DNA from: Ziziphus jujuba | Taxonomy: Eukaryota > Streptophyta > Magnoliopsida > Rosales > Rhamnaceae | Assembly: GCF_031755915.1 (NCBI RefSeq) | Contig: NC_083382.1 | Coordinates: forward strand, 2,914,001-2,978,000 | Direction of reading: 5' to 3' | Length of the DNA stretch: 64,000 nt | Shown here: positions 47,411 to 60,607 of the stretch, in pieces | Numbering within the stretch: the first letter of the stretch is position 1 | How the letters are laid out: each line of letters begins with the position of its first letter | Translations under genes and position numbers: made by a program | Notes under the pieces: model-generated | The model's input: the letters and a program-made list of their open reading frames with translations, nothing else | The model's database searches: none | What the model was told of the DNA's origin: nothing

Positions 47411-50001
47411 CCCAATATACTTCCAGAAGTAAAGAAAGAGATTTATAATTACTTGAGGAAAAAAGAACATGCAAAATTGAAAAAAAAAAGACAATGGAGG
47501 AAGAAATTCGTAATGAATTACGGGATAACTTAGCTCCATCTCGAAGTAATTATGATGATGATGGATGATGATGATGGATGATGATGATGATGATGATAGT
47601 GATGATATATGTATATATCCAACTAATATGCATCCTGATGAAAGAGACTAATACAAAGCTACAGTTCGTGCATCTAAACAAGATAGATGGGAAAAAGAAC
47701 AAGGCAGAAACTCTTTTAACCGTAGAGGTCAAGGATCAGGATTTTCTCGAGAGAGTGATAGTCAACCATATGCTCAATTCCATTGTGCAACAAGTGTAAG
47801 GGAGCCCAGTCGTAGACAACAATCTCAACAATTTCCTCCAGCTGCACCTTCGTTATATAAGTCATCCGGTGCAAAACAAAAAAATATAAAAGATATGTTA
47901 ACAAAAGGTGGTATGAAAGACACATTAGGAAGACTAGTGGCAAAGTTCTTTATTTATGATAATGTCCCACCTACAAAGGTAAAATCACACCATTTCAAAA
48001 ACATGATCGTTGGTGCTCAACAAACAGGTATGGGAGTTCAAATTCCATCTCCATATGAAATTAAGGAAAAATATCCAGACATGGAGTATAAAGAGATGCA
48101 ACAGCATATTGAAAAGTTCAAAGAAAGCTGCAAGACATATGGTTGTACAATTATGTGCGATGGATGGACATGACCAATTACGTTATCCATATTGAATTTT
48201 ATGGTTTATTACAAAGGGTCATTAGTGTTTCTTAAGTCAGTTGATGCCTCAAATAAAATCAAAAACTATAAGTATATATACAAACTTTTGGAGAATGTTA
48301 TCCATGAAGTGGGCAAGAACAATGTTATGCAAATAGTCACGGATAATGGTTCTGCATTCGTAAAGGCTGGTAAGAAATTGATGACACAGTACAACTTGTA
48401 TTGGACACCATGTGCTGCGCACTATATTGATCTTATATTTGAGGATATTGGAAAGCACGAAAGTATTGTAAGGATCATTCAGCGTGTAAGAATGATAACC
48501 AATTATATTTATAATCATAATTGGTTATTTTCTTTAATGCAAGATATATGTAAAGAAGACATCGTTCGACCAGGAGCAACAATGTTTGCAACAAACTATA
48601 TTGCTTTAAATAGTCTCCTTACAAAGAAAACTTCTCTGAAACAAGTCTTTACAAATGATGCATGGGCTGAGCATCAATTGAGTTGAACAAAAGAAGGTAA
48701 AGAAGTGAAGAAACTTATCCTTGATAATTATTTTTGGGATTCTGTTACTCATGTTGTTAATTTATATGAGCCATTATATAATATTTTGCAAATTGTTGAT
48801 GCTGAGTTCATACCTACGATGCCAATATTGTATGATTGTTTTCAAAAAATGAGATATACAATCAATAACCAAAGACGAACTCAGTGGGTTATGGACATCA
48901 TAGATGCTCGATGGAACAATACAATTTCCCATCCTCTCCATATGGCTGGTAATTTTATGTCAATTACTTATTATTAATTATTATTTTGTCTTATAATTTA
49001 TATATTAGATTTAATTATTATTATTATTATTTTGTAGCATACTTTCTGAATCCACGATTCCAATATAAAGAAGGAATTGACACTAATTCAGATCTTGTAC
49101 AAGCTGTTCATGATGTCTTTGCAGCATTATATCCAAATTCGGATCGTATATCTCAATTTGGAAATGAAGTAAGCTTTTGTTTATTATTTTTTTTAACTAA
49201 CATATTAATAACGTTTTTTATAATTTTTTCGTTATTACATATAGATAATATGCTTTAGAGATATGCGAAAAGGATTTAATGATCGAGCAGCAATTGCCAT
49301 CCGAGCAGAAATGATACCTGGTATGTGCATTTCAATTACTTGTTATAAAAAAATCACGTGCTTAATATTAAATATCTTATTAATATTTAAAATTTTATTA
49401 AAATTTAATATATTTTGATTTATAATGTTGAAATATACAACTGAATGGTAGACAATGTATGGTAATAGCACTCCAATGCTCAAAAAATTGGCAATGCGTA
49501 TTTTGTCACAAACTGTATCATCATCCGTATGCGAGCGTAATTGGAGCATCTTCGCTTTAATACACACAAAACAACGAAATAGGCTCGCATATGAAAAAAT
49601 TTTTGCTAATATAATATGAAATTATGGATCCGTGATATGGAATTAACAAATCAACTGCAATTAGATTCAGATTACTTGGATCTTCTTAAAATTGGAGCTG
49701 ACCCTGGTGAAGATGAAGATAATCCTATTATCAAATGGGTTAAGAATTCACACTTAGATGATAATGAAGGCAATCTAGATCCTCGAGTCGCAATGCATGC
49801 TTCACAATTAGGGATAAATGTTGACAATGTTATTGCTAAAGAAGTTATGAGAAGTGATAGTGGAGGAAATTATTCGTTTGAAGTAGTGACAAGGCCTTTA
49901 ACTAGACGATTTAGTTCTCGTGTAGAAACATTTGGTGGTGGTTATTCTCAACCAAATGAATATGAGGATGAAGATGATGATAATGTCGTTGACCTTGATA
50001 A

Positions 50002-50033
<32 letters not shown>

Positions 50034-50305
50034 GTAATGGTTATGGTGGCAATAGAGGAGGAGGATATAATATAGGTGGAGGTGGGAGTGGAACATACTA
50101 TCGAGAACCAAGCCAACAACTATTAAGCCCATTTACTGGTGAAAATCAATATACACATGCAACACAGGATTTTGATCATGGGGTTCGAATAGCAGGCACT
50201 GGTTCAAGAAGGTACTATGGCATTTCCATGATGAATCAACATGATGAAGATTATCTTTCTAACTCTTTAGATGCAATGAGTTTAAATATACAAGTTACTT
50301 CTTAA
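47411..50305 (+). pseudogene. hAT transposase (DUF659 / hATC type), decayed
   Basis: Readable pieces in order: a start resembling the region after a BED finger (LPEVKKEIYNYLRKK), a Gln/Ser-rich linker, DUF659-like segments (SPYEIKEKYPDMEYKEMQQ, CKTYGCTIMCDGWT, IVTDNGSAFVKAGK, WTPCAAHYIDLIFEDI), an ARWN segment, AAYFLNPRFQYKEG after an intron, and the hATC dimerisation block SSSVCERNWSIF ... HTKQRNRL (about 49515-49600). The last part (49616-50305) ends with an acidic Asp run and Gly-rich text. Lesions: a frameshift in an A-run near 47480, a TAA at about 47660, a TGA after CDGWT at about 48170, a TGA at about 48686 and a TAG at about 49450. The N-terminal BED zinc-finger exon is missing, replaced by the TRIM array. 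Confidence 0.88.
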
Positions 50306-50941
50306 TATGGAAATTCTGAGATTCCAATTGTGTATCCAATTGGTCAAATGGGATCACATAATCCTCATAGTGATTACGATAGTGATATCTTTAATCATCC
50401 ATGTCTCAAAATGAATGTTATACTCCTCATTGGATAAATCCACATTACCCTCCACTTGAACAATTGGTTGGGATTGATAGAGAAAGATATACTTGGCACA
50501 TCCACAATTACATGGAAAATTTCTCTAATATGATGAGTTGAAATGCCGATTGTTATACACGTGAAATATCAAGATATGATCATCAATTTGAAAAACAAAA
50601 GAATTTTTTTTTGGTATTAATAATGTATTAGGGATTATATTTGAGAATTTCTTATATCTTACTATTATCTTTCAAATTTTCTATATTTTGGTGCTAATTA
50701 ACTTTATATTTTATTCACTTATAAATAATTTGTAATATTTATAGAATATTTTATGATTATCGTATTCTAATTATTGTATTTTTATATCATTTTACTATAT
50801 TAATTATCTTATATATAAAAATTTGTATTCTAAATGAAAAATTTACAGTTTCTGTAACTTTATCGATATTGACATTTCCATCGATATTTCCGTAAAATCA
50901 AATACTTGACATTTCCATTAACATCGATATTTTCTTTAATG
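50306..50941. other. 3' end of hAT element with subterminal motifs
   Basis: No gene. In the last 100 bases CGATATTGACATTTCC, ATCGATATTTCC and TTGACATTTCCATTAACATC form closely spaced repeats in front of the right terminal repeat, typical of hAT transposase-binding subterminal regions. Confidence 0.6.
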
Positions 50942-51033
50942 ATTAGAACAAAATCACAAAACACCCATCTTTTATCCATCTCTCTTTCTCTCTCTCTCTC
51001 TCTTTCCCCCTCAATTTTACTACTAGTTGATCC

Positions 51034-52531
51034 ATGGCTTCCGACATTATATTCCTCCCCGCTGCAAAACTCCGATTGCTTGCCGAACGAATTCATGGCA
51101 CTGAACGAACAAACCTAGGGGACATCCAATTCTCTTCAACAACAGAGCAAGTGGTTTATCTCCGAATCTCCAACTCCAATCTTCAATCTGTTGGGAGCAT
51201 TCTAGATGCAAGTGATGCAGCAGTGACCAAGTATGCGAACGACACCGTTCGCGGTCCTATTGCTTCTCTCATCTTTGCTTACACAGAGACTTGCCTCAAC
51301 AATGCGCTGCAGATCTTCAACAACTACACTATCCGGAGGGACTACCTTGAAAAGATCACCTCCCATCTCCAAAACCTTGTCAAGGAATTGGATGATCTGG
51401 ACACTTCCAATTCCGCAGATGTCACTGCTCTCGCCGAACAAATTCAGCATTACAACGAGGCTGTTATCAAGTACACCAAGATGACCCAAAACACTCGTGC
51501 TTCTGAAGACTTCTCTAGACGTCTCAGGAACAGCGGCATCGACTTCCCCAACTTTGTCAAAAAGTATGTATATATATATATATATACACATATATATATG
51601 GCTTGCCTTCCCTTTCGTAATATCATGGAACAAATATATAGGATTCTGATTTTTTACAAATATAGTTCTCATTTTTTTTGAAATATATTTATATTCGCTT
51701 ATGGATGCAGGTATCAATCGGATCTTGGATTTTCTGGACCATTTGATAAGTTGACAGAGGAACAAAAACTGCAGGTAATTAGTTAATTAATTAATCTTTT
51801 CAATTTAATGATTTAAAACAAATTAAAATTCTAATTGAGGGCCTTATGATTCTTTTAACACTTGTCTTATCAGTAGTACTTGTACCTTCAATTTCTAAGA
51901 AAATAGTTCCAACTTCTAATAGAGATCAAATCTAAATCTGAGTTATTGATATAGAACTTATCTGATTAATTAATCGACTGGTGGAGACCATCCTAATTGG
52001 ATTTTACGCACATATATGCATTTATGGAATTTAGGTGTACGATGTAATACTTGAGCTTCAGGTAGGGGAAAAGTGCTGAATAATAAAATGCTAAAGTCTA
52101 TTGCTGTGTCATCAAGTTATAGAAGCGTTAATGCAGCGAAAGATATATCCATTAAGGATATTGCTGGCAAAGCAATGATCCTGAAAAATGCAGCATCCAT
52201 AACATGGGATGTATAAACATCTGACCACCCAATCAGAACCGCGACACGTGATGCCATCGTGGAAATAGCTAATAAGGGAGGGGCGTTATTGCAAGATATT
52301 GTCACAGCTGCCATTGTAACCTTAGAAATTGCAGAGGCAACAAGTCTGTTCGTTACAGGGGTTGGATTTGTGGCTGGCTTTGTTGGGGGTTATATTGTTG
52401 GTGAAATTGCTGGGGCTGTTTTCGATTCAATTTTCGGCTCCGCAGGGAATAATCCCCTGCCTAATAAAGTCCATATCTTCTATGTTGCTATAATGCCTGA
52501 TGGCAAAGAATTGGCCAGAATAATTGCCTGA
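51034..52531 (+). pseudogene. Glycine-zipper protein, second copy (broken)
   Basis: Paralogue of the gene at 9915-11601 with the same exon layout: 51034-51563 (530 bp, same length), 51711-51774 (64 bp, same length) and 52035-52531. The first two exons are intact and very similar. Exon 3 has lost one base near 52055 relative to the intact copy, causing a premature TGA at about 52077, and has an in-frame TAA at 52214-52216 where the intact copy has a Phe codon. One extra codon lies near 52130. The five-glycine spacing (G-x3 repeated) is still readable after the lesions. The promoter is displaced 8.9 kb upstream by the hAT element. If transcribed it could make only the N-terminal helical part. 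Confidence 0.92.
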
Positions 52532-53019
52532 ATTTCTACGTCAAAAAAAGTAATCTAAAATGTACCCTCTTTAGTCCCTAGCTACTGGACCCGTATCCTT
52601 TATGTATGAAAGTATAACTGGCACTTATAATAAATTTTCTGTATGGAAAATGCCTGTACCTAGTTTGTTTGCTAGTTTGGATACGTTTCAATAAAATAGT
52701 ATGTTTGAGTAAATTAATATAGTAGCCAATAGGATTATTTTCCTATTTTACCTTTTAGTTGTAGACTGTCTATTTTAGATATATGTATACGTATATATGC
52801 ATCTCCATGAATATATCAAAATATTATTCCTAATTAAAAAAGATTTATCTTCACCATGAATATCTATCACGTAGTTGCATATGGATAAAAAAAAGTTTTG
52901 ATATACACGGCCACCTTGGGCGTTATGGGCTTATTATGTTGGGCTTTAGACAAATTGTATACTTGGGTTTGTATATTTAAAGAAGGACATGTGCATTAAT
53001 TATATGAATATATGTTTCA
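52532..53019. other. 3' flank of pseudogene, no gene
   Basis: AT-rich. The first 150 bases resemble the 3' flank of the intact gene (CTACTGGACC, TATCCTTTAT, ATGGAAAATG). No coding region. Confidence 0.5.
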
Positions 53020-53183
53020 CAAGTGAAGGGTATGATATTCATGAAGTATTAAAAATTTGCTCATAGATAAGTAAAGAGTAATTAAGTAGTTTGATTTAGT
53101 TATTAAGCTATTTACATCTATATCTAGAAGGTTATAGTTTCGAAACACCGAAATGAAAGGGGATGTTACTGTAAATGATAAAA

Positions 53184-53233
<50 letters not shown>

Positions 53234-53442
53234 AAAGAGTAAATTAGTTCATTCCTAGTTTTTTAGGAACTAACAAATTAAAATTACCGGGTCATGCATG
53301 GTCTCTTATCAACTACTCTTAAGTAAAAATATTTTTCTTACTAAAGTCAACCATCAATTTCCTTGTATGGTGAAGGAAAAATGAAGTAATTTCTTGCATT
53401 TGAGGAAGCCTAACTTGATTTATTAATCCTTAGGTGGGAAAT

Positions 53443-56400
53443 TGTAACACCCCATCCTGAAGTACACCGGAAATTTTCCAACTTTGACGGAGGTTGACCG
53501 TTGACCGTTGACTTTGATCGTTGACCGTTGACCGAAGGGGTCAAAAGTTGACTTTTTGTTCCGGTTGGAATTCTTGGTTGACTGAGGTACCGTTACGAAG
53601 TACACGTTGGCACAAGTTCGTAGACTAGTAGCACGTTGAAAACGGAGATACGGTTTGAAAGTTATGAGCAAAACAAGTTGAGGTCCAAACTGTCTAAGGG
53701 GTGCCGGAGTTGACTTTTTATTCATACAAAGTTGAGCTTTGACTCATGCATGGTTATGAAGTGCTCATCGATATGAGTCCATAGACTAGCGGCACGTCCG
53801 ATTTGGACATGTGGTTTGAAAGGTATGGACCTGTAGAGTTTTTCAAATACTGTATTATTTTAATATTATTTTTTTTAAATGTGTAACAATGTGCCACGTG
53901 TGACTTAATAAATGTGACCATGTGTCACCATGTTGAGATGCCACATGTCAACCGTGTTTAATATCATATTATTTTATTGTTATTTTATATAATAATAATA
54001 TTTTTTTTAATATTATTTAATTATTTTATTCTATTTTATTTTCCTTTTTCTTTTTCTTTTTCTTTTTCTTTTCTTCTCCTCACGTGGGGAAAAAAAGGGA
54101 GGGGGGGGGACACGGGGGGACTTTCTTCCCTCTTCTTCTTTTTCCTTCTTCTTCTTTCTTCTTCCTTTCCTCTCCTTTCTCCCTCTCGGCCTCACCGTTT
54201 TTGTTCTCATCGGCCATCGGGAGGATCCACGCACCGGCCACTGTCCAAGACCACACACCGGCGAGCTCACCAACCAAATTTGGCGGCCGGCCGGCCGGCG
54301 ACGAGCCCAGATCTGGCTGGTGAAGTCGGCGGCGACGGGTTGAATTTTTCCAGCGATTCTTGTTTTTTCCGGCCAGCCCAGTCCAAATTGCCACCCCTCT
54401 CCCCCTATTTTGGGTCTTCTGATCCCAAATATGGCCTCCAATTTCCAAAATTCGAAGCGTTTTGCGAGATACGAGGAATTGAATCTCGACCGAATCTTTC
54501 CGGTCAAATTTCGGCCACCGCCGGTCGAATTGAGCTCAATGGAGGTCGGTAATGTGATCCTCATCTCACAAGCTTTCCATAGACATATAATTTGTCAATT
54601 TTGGATAACGTTTGTGTTTAACCCCCCGGGTACCGGGTATTATTTACCCGAATAAAATATTAATTTATTTGACTGTGTGTGAATTGTGTTTTAGGAGCAC
54701 GTGTGAATTGTGGAATCAATCCTATGGTGGATCGTGGTATAATTGCGCGCTCGAGGTGAGTGATCCACCTTCAAATTAATTTCGGGAATTAAATTTGTGA
54801 ATATTTTGTGTAAATTGAATATTTGAAAATTATATTCTATGTGTCAAATATTTAATTGATTCATTGTGGAAATTATTGGTGGATTTATTTTGATTAAAGA
54901 AAATATGCATTATATAAATTTATGCCATGTGAAAATTATTTTATGGTATTGAGGATTGTGGAATTCAATTATATATGAAATTCTTGTGGTTTTAACATTA
55001 TTTTGGGCATGATTTGATTTTCAAATATTTCAAAGAAAATATTTGTTTATGTTGGTGACTTCAATTTTTATAAGTATGCCCATGGAATGTTATGTGATTT
55101 AATTTATTATATTTCAAAAATATTTATGCTATTGGAAAATTTTGAATATTTAAATTGGTGGATTTGAGAGCTGATGGATTTGAAAATTATGGAATTTATG
55201 CGATGAATTTATGACAATGATTATAAAGGAATTGTGGAAAAATTACGGGTTTAATTGGATGGGATAAACCCGGTATATGGAAAATTTGAAATTTTGAAAT
55301 GTATTGATTTATGATTTTTTTAGATGCACCATACACGTACTGGTGTTCTGTTTATATATGATATGGTTAGTGTGCACACGGATATGATTAGCGCGCGGGT
55401 GGGTGTGAGTAGCACGCAGGTGATTTTATGGGGTTGTCCTGTGTTTGCCATAAGATGAGGGTAGGCCACCCCTCCATGGCCGGGACGCCTGTTTGCAGCG
55501 GCGCGGTGGGACGCCACGCGACCGTATGCCGGTTTCTCTCTATAACCTCCTGTCTGGCGGTACCTCGGGATACTGGGTACATCAAGTGATTTTAAGAACT
55601 GAGATTTTAAAATAAATATTTTGAAATTGCATTGGAATTAAAAATATGATTAATGCTGTTTTTATTATTTAATTGAATGGGGATTTTAAATTGATTTAAT
55701 TTTCCCTTTACTTAATTATTCAATAAATTAATTTCTTTTTAATTATAAATTTGGAATGCTTGATTTATTATATTTTATTTGATATTTAGTTGAATAAATT
55801 GATTCCTTGGTTTTTGGGGATTATGAATAAAGGGTTTTGTGAAAATGTTTTAAAAATGGAAACTTTACCAACCAAGAGAATTGTAAGGGTTTTGAGAGAA
55901 AATATTATTTCCAATTAATTATTATTTATCTACTTAATTATCGTGGTATTATAATTGTATAGTAGATAGGGTCACTCACTGAGATGATTAGCATCTCATA
56001 TTTTTTTAAATTCCATTCCCCTAGGTCCAGGTTAGGTGACGTCGATCATCCGGGACGAGCCCGACGTCTCAGTTCATTGCCGAAAGTCCAAGGAGCATCT
56101 CCTTTCCTTTTGCCTCTCCATCCTGTATTACTTCTTTGTCGGTCATTATATTAATTTCATATTTATTTGTACAATGTTCTGTATACTGTCAGGACCCGTC
56201 CAGAATTCCTTCCTCGGAACCCTAGACAAGCCCTGATCCCAGGGAAACCCTACCGGACCCTCCAATGGAAAATCCGGCAGAACCTCCCCTAAGGGATTTA
56301 CTTACCACAAATTACCTGCACTGAAAACACACTTCTATACTCATCCCCTTATTCCTCCCGCAAACTACAAATTATTCTACAAATTTCAGCACTTCTCAAA

Positions 56401-59297
56401 AACAACAACAGTCCAGTGCATAAATAAAACATAAGTATCCCAATAGTATACAGAGTTTTAAGAAGTGCTAAACAACAGAAATACAACAAGGCTGAAAGAA
56501 ATAATACACTGAAATGAAAGAGTACAAAGATACTTCTCGAAACACGACAGCAGCGGAAAACTTGGTTCGCTCCGGAAGAACGTCTACCACCACTTGCACC
56601 TAAGGGAATGGAATTTAAGAGTGTGAGATGCTAATCATCTCAGTGAGTGACCCTAACTACTGAACACCTTTAGTGATAATAAAATAATAATAATAACAAT
56701 TAAGGGAATTGAACAAATACCAACAATAAATAAATAAATAATAATAACTGTTGGAAATAATAATTTCCCTCAAAACTCTCACCAATCGCTCCGTTTGAAA
56801 TGTTCCCTTTTTAAAACCTTTTCACAAAATCCGATGTACATACCTCCCGAAAACCAAGGGATTAAACCATTTGATAACCAATAAATAAATAAATACATAC
56901 CCCAATATATAATTAAAATGTAACAAATTATAGTAAATAACTTTGAACACCTTTGGGGTTTAAAACATTATTTGCAATTTACACCTAACGCACCACACCA
57001 TATACCGGTGATGCCCTCCGATACCCAGCGTCCCAAGCACCGACTGGCGGGGGGGTTAAAGAGAGAAACCTGCAAATGGCACTTCGGCGTCCCAACAGTA
57101 CCGCTGCTGAAACCATCAACCCGGCCAAGGAGGGGGGCGGCTGTGCACAACAACAAACTTGCCTGCCCACGGTCCAATGGCAACTCACGGGTGAAGTAAC
57201 AACCGCGCGCTAAACCACATAATAACCGCGCGCTACCACGTGTCCATACACCATACACCAGAACACCAATACTGTATGAGTGCGTCTAAAAATAAACATT
57301 ATTAACCAACCGTACTGTTTTCCAAAATTACCGTGGGAAATACATTAAATTCTCACACTTACCATCCCACATATTTTTATTTAACAACCCGGTACGAAAC
57401 AGCGATAACAACAAACCACAATTTTCTCGAAGTACGAGGTTCAACAATAAAAATACCACGGGCATAATTTATAAAATTTAAACAAATATTTTCGTAAAAT
57501 ATTTAACCCAATTATGCCCGGAAAATCAAATTTAAAACCACGTACAAATACTATCAAAATACACCTTGCTCATGCATAATAAATTAAACCACAATATAAT
57601 TCATAATTAAATCACACCACATGAGCATAATTTAAATACCAATTTAAATACCAAATAAACATAATTAATTGCCCAAAAATAATTTTGGAAGGTGGGTCAC
57701 TCACCTTGAGCGCGTAAATCAACTAAGATCCTCCTCGGGATCAACTCCGCCACTCGTACGCGCACCTAAACAACCACAGTGCACCAACCAAAAATATTAA
57801 TATTTTATTCGGGTAATTCCCAACTGGGTACCCGGGGAGCGAACACCAAACGATATCTAAAGGTTACAAGTTATATACCGAATCGAAGCTCGCGTGATGA
57901 GGATCACGGATTCGGTCTTACTTTCCGGTGATCGGACCCGACGGGGTCGGAATCTCGCCGAAAAGTTTTTCGGGTTTCGGCTCTGCAATTCTCCCAAACC
58001 ATCGCAAATTGGCTGAAACGGATGCCGGATTCGGGTTCAGGAGGTCGAACACAGTGGACTGGAGCTGGCCGGGAATTTGGGTACTCGCCGGAAAGTACTG
58101 TTCCGGTGAGCCGCCACGGTCACCGGCAACCGTCGCCGGCGGCGGCGCGTGCGGTGGCCGTTGGCCGTGATTTTTTGCAGACTTGTAGATCGTGGGGAGA
58201 GCAATCCAACGGGACTGGCGGTGAGGCAAACGGAGGCCGGACGGTAGAGAAATCACGGTTTGAAGATTTCCGGCCCCTCGCCGGAAAACGCTCCGATCCC
58301 GGCGCGTCGGTTGTCCGATGGCCGTGAAATTTGGTGGGTCGGACGGACTTGAGGAGAGGATGAAGGGTGTCTGGCGGGTGTGGCCGGAAAATGGCCGGAA
58401 AAGGGCCAATCGGCGGTGGAGGGAAAAACTCGCCGCCGATCTTCGAACGTCCGATCCGGGCGCGTCCGGCGGCCGATCGCCGTGAAACTTGGAGGTTTTT
58501 CCGGAAATGGGGAGGGGAACCTTGCTGGCCGGCGCGTGTACAGTAATTCAGCAGGAAAATTTGAAAAATTCCGGTGCCGATCGGACTCTCTCTCTCTTTC
58601 TCTCTCCTCTCTCTCTTTCTCTCTCTTCCCCGAAATTTTTATCCAATAAAAGCCACGGTGTGACACTGTTCATTCCACGTGGACCAATCAGAAGCTGACA
58701 TGTGGTGTTTCACTGTTCATCGACACAAAAACATTAAAATATTACAGTCATGCACGAGTCAAAGCTCATTTCCCCATAAATAAAAAGTCAACCCCGGCAC
58801 CTCTTGGACAGTTTAGACCGCAACTTGTTTCGCTCATAACTATCAAACCGTAGCTCCGTTTTTGACGTACTACTAGTCTACGAACTCAGGGCATCGTGCA
58901 CTTCGCCACGGTACCCTGGTCAACTCGAAATTCCAACTGGAGCAAAAAATCAACTTTTGACCCGCTCGGTCAACGGTCAATCTCGGTCAACGTGCACGGA
59001 TTCCAGTGCGATTTGGGACGGGGTGTTACAATACTGTATTGGACATTTATGTATTAATTATGCACTGGATTACTGTTATTAATTTGGAGTGTTGCAAAAT
59101 TTGTGGAATTACATTGTAGTAATGTGGGAGGAATAAGGGGATGAATATAAAAGTGTGTTTTCTGTGCAGGAAATTTGTGGTAAGTCCATCCCTTAGGGGA
59201 GGTTCTGCCGGATTTTCCATTGGAGGGTCCGGTAGGGTTTTCCTGAGATCAGGGCTTATCTAAGGTTTCGGTGAGGAATTTTGGACGGGTTCTGACA
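53443..59297 (+). mobile_element. Solo LTR (3.0 kb without insert), TSD GAAAT
   Basis: Starts TGTAACACCCCATCCTGAAG and ends GGACGGGTTCTGACA, flanked by GAAAT at 53438-53442 and 59298-59302. Without the inner element and its duplicated bases it measures about 3007 bp. No primer site or coding region, so it is a solo LTR. The paralogous empty site at about 17608 (GGTGGGGAATTAATATTGC) confirms the insertion. GC-rich reading frames at 53977-54655 are not genes. Confidence 0.93.
56187..59030 (-). mobile_element. Solo LTR (2.84 kb) nested in the previous LTR
   Basis: Runs TGTCAGGACCCGTCC...GGACGGGGTGTTACA in the opposite orientation to its host LTR. ATAC occurs on both sides (56183-56186 and 59031-59034), so the target duplication is 4 bp if the ends are TG..CA. 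The uninterrupted site, CTGTATACTGTATTAGAC, is present in the related LTR at about 33887. Frames at 57918-58666 lie in its GC-rich portion and are not supported as genes. Confidence 0.92.
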
Positions 59298-59718
59298 GAA
59301 ATAATTTTGCTTCTATCATTGGGATGCTTAATTACACCGATTGAAACATGCAAAATGTTTAGATGATGGCAAGTGAGGTTAGTTTAGTCCTAAGCCTCTT
59401 ATACTTTTAAAGTGAAGATTTCATGTCATTGGCTTCGTTGCCTCCTGCTTTGATTTTAGTTTAGAGAATATTATAATCTTGACCGAGAAAGAAAAAATTT
59501 TTAGACAATGAAAGGCTAGTCTCCATGAAGAAATGGTAAAGGTTGATTCTTTTTGCTGCACAGAAATAACTCCATATGCTACACATATCTTGGGTACCAG
59601 AAATATAAAGAAGATATTTTTCCCCCATTTTCTTTTTCTTCTGAGTTTTAAAAATTTTCTTTTACCTCGATGGAGGCTTGGAGCTTCATTTTTGTGAACA
59701 TTAGCAAAATTAAAATTT

Positions 59719-60075
59719 TTTTTTTTAAAATTTTTGGCTGAAAGATGAGTTTTATAAACCAAAAAGACCAAGGAAAACAGGTCAGGAATCAAGCAGTAGC
59801 CTTCCATCCACACAATCTTGATTCACAATGTTACAAACTGTGAAGGAAAATCAATCAGATTTACAAAACAAGAAACAAAATTTCTAGAACCCCATTCACG
59901 TACAAAGTGAGCCAAAGAATTTGACTCCAGTGAATGAAATATTTGAAAGGATTATTCATACTTTGAACAACTACTTTAGGAACAACTACTTTAGGGTCAC
60001 TTTTGCAACAAATTTTTAGGCCAATCATGTGTAAAATGGCTCCATAAGGAGGACAGCGCCAAAAGGAATCACCTC
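59719..60075 (-). mobile_element. 5'-truncated LINE, 3' end only, with TSD
   Basis: Flanked by an 18-bp direct repeat, TTAGCAAAATTRAAATTT, at 59701-59718 and 60076-60093 with one mismatch. The T-run at the left is the poly-A tail of a minus-strand insert. The minus strand encodes the RNase H C-terminus of a LINE ORF2, HSLESNSLAHFVREWGSRNF then a stop, followed by 3' UTR. The first part is out of frame, so it is dead. The paralogous segment near 17966 lacks it. Confidence 0.82.
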
Positions 60076-60607
60076 TTAGCAAAATTGAAATTTAATTTAG
60101 TAACAAATTGTCATGTTATATAATTTAACATAACTGGAGCCCTTTAAGGCCAAGCTTTGATATCCATGGACCATGGTCTCAAGGTTTGGGTTGACTAGGA
60201 TGACTGCCCTTATGGTTCTATCAGGTTGGGCTTAATACCAGGTAAAAGTAAAAGAAAGTTTCTAATGCTTGATATCTTTGTTTTTTTAATCGGTTTATAG
60301 TAAGAATATTCTATTTTCTTAATAATGTTGTAAAAATACTCCATAACATATACATAAAAGATAAAATAATATAGTTTACGGATCCCACAATATTAAAAAA
60401 GATGTACTATTAGAAAACATTATTAATTAACAAGTCACCCAAATTGAACAAAACACATTGAAATTCATTCCAAAGCATATAATCAAAATGTAGAAGGATA
60501 AAAAAAAAAAAAATGGAAAATGTAGCTAGTCCACATCGTTATGCACGCAAATATTATTCTTGCCAATACATGAAATATTTATTTATTTTTGGCAAGATTG
60601 TCCATAT

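Larger units (their letters stand above)
42024..50941 (+). mobile_element. hAT DNA transposon, 8.9 kb, TSD ATTAGAAC
   Basis: Flanked by a perfect 8-bp duplication ATTAGAAC (42016-42023 and 50942-50949), the size expected for hAT elements. The ends form an imperfect terminal inverted repeat: left CAGTAAAGCAAATGTCG, right end complement CATTAAAGAAAATATCG (14 of 17 match). The right subterminal region repeats GATATTTCC and TTGACATTTCCAT motifs, as expected for transposase-binding sites. It carries a decayed hAT transposase and three later passengers: a 590-bp MITE, a trinucleotide repeat tract and a TRIM array. The paralogue at 9835-9870 shows the uninterrupted target. Confidence 0.85.
53020..60290. 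repeat. Duplicated non-coding segment, copy 2 (interrupted)
   Basis: The host sequence here is 53020-53442 plus 59303-60290 and corresponds to 17200-18195. Two insertions account for the extra length: the nested LTRs (53443-59297, with target duplication) and a LINE 3' end (59719-60075). An (AT)n run lies at 53188-53230. No host gene. Confidence 0.85.

Noticed and set aside
57918..58666. GC-rich frames on both strands, Pro/Arg-rich
   Set aside because: They fall in the GC-rich part of a solo LTR. Equivalent frames in other LTR copies are not conserved as protein.
56187..59030. 5-bp target duplication for the inner LTR
   Set aside because: With TG..CA ends only 4 bases (ATAC) match on both sides; I report 4 and do not force 5.
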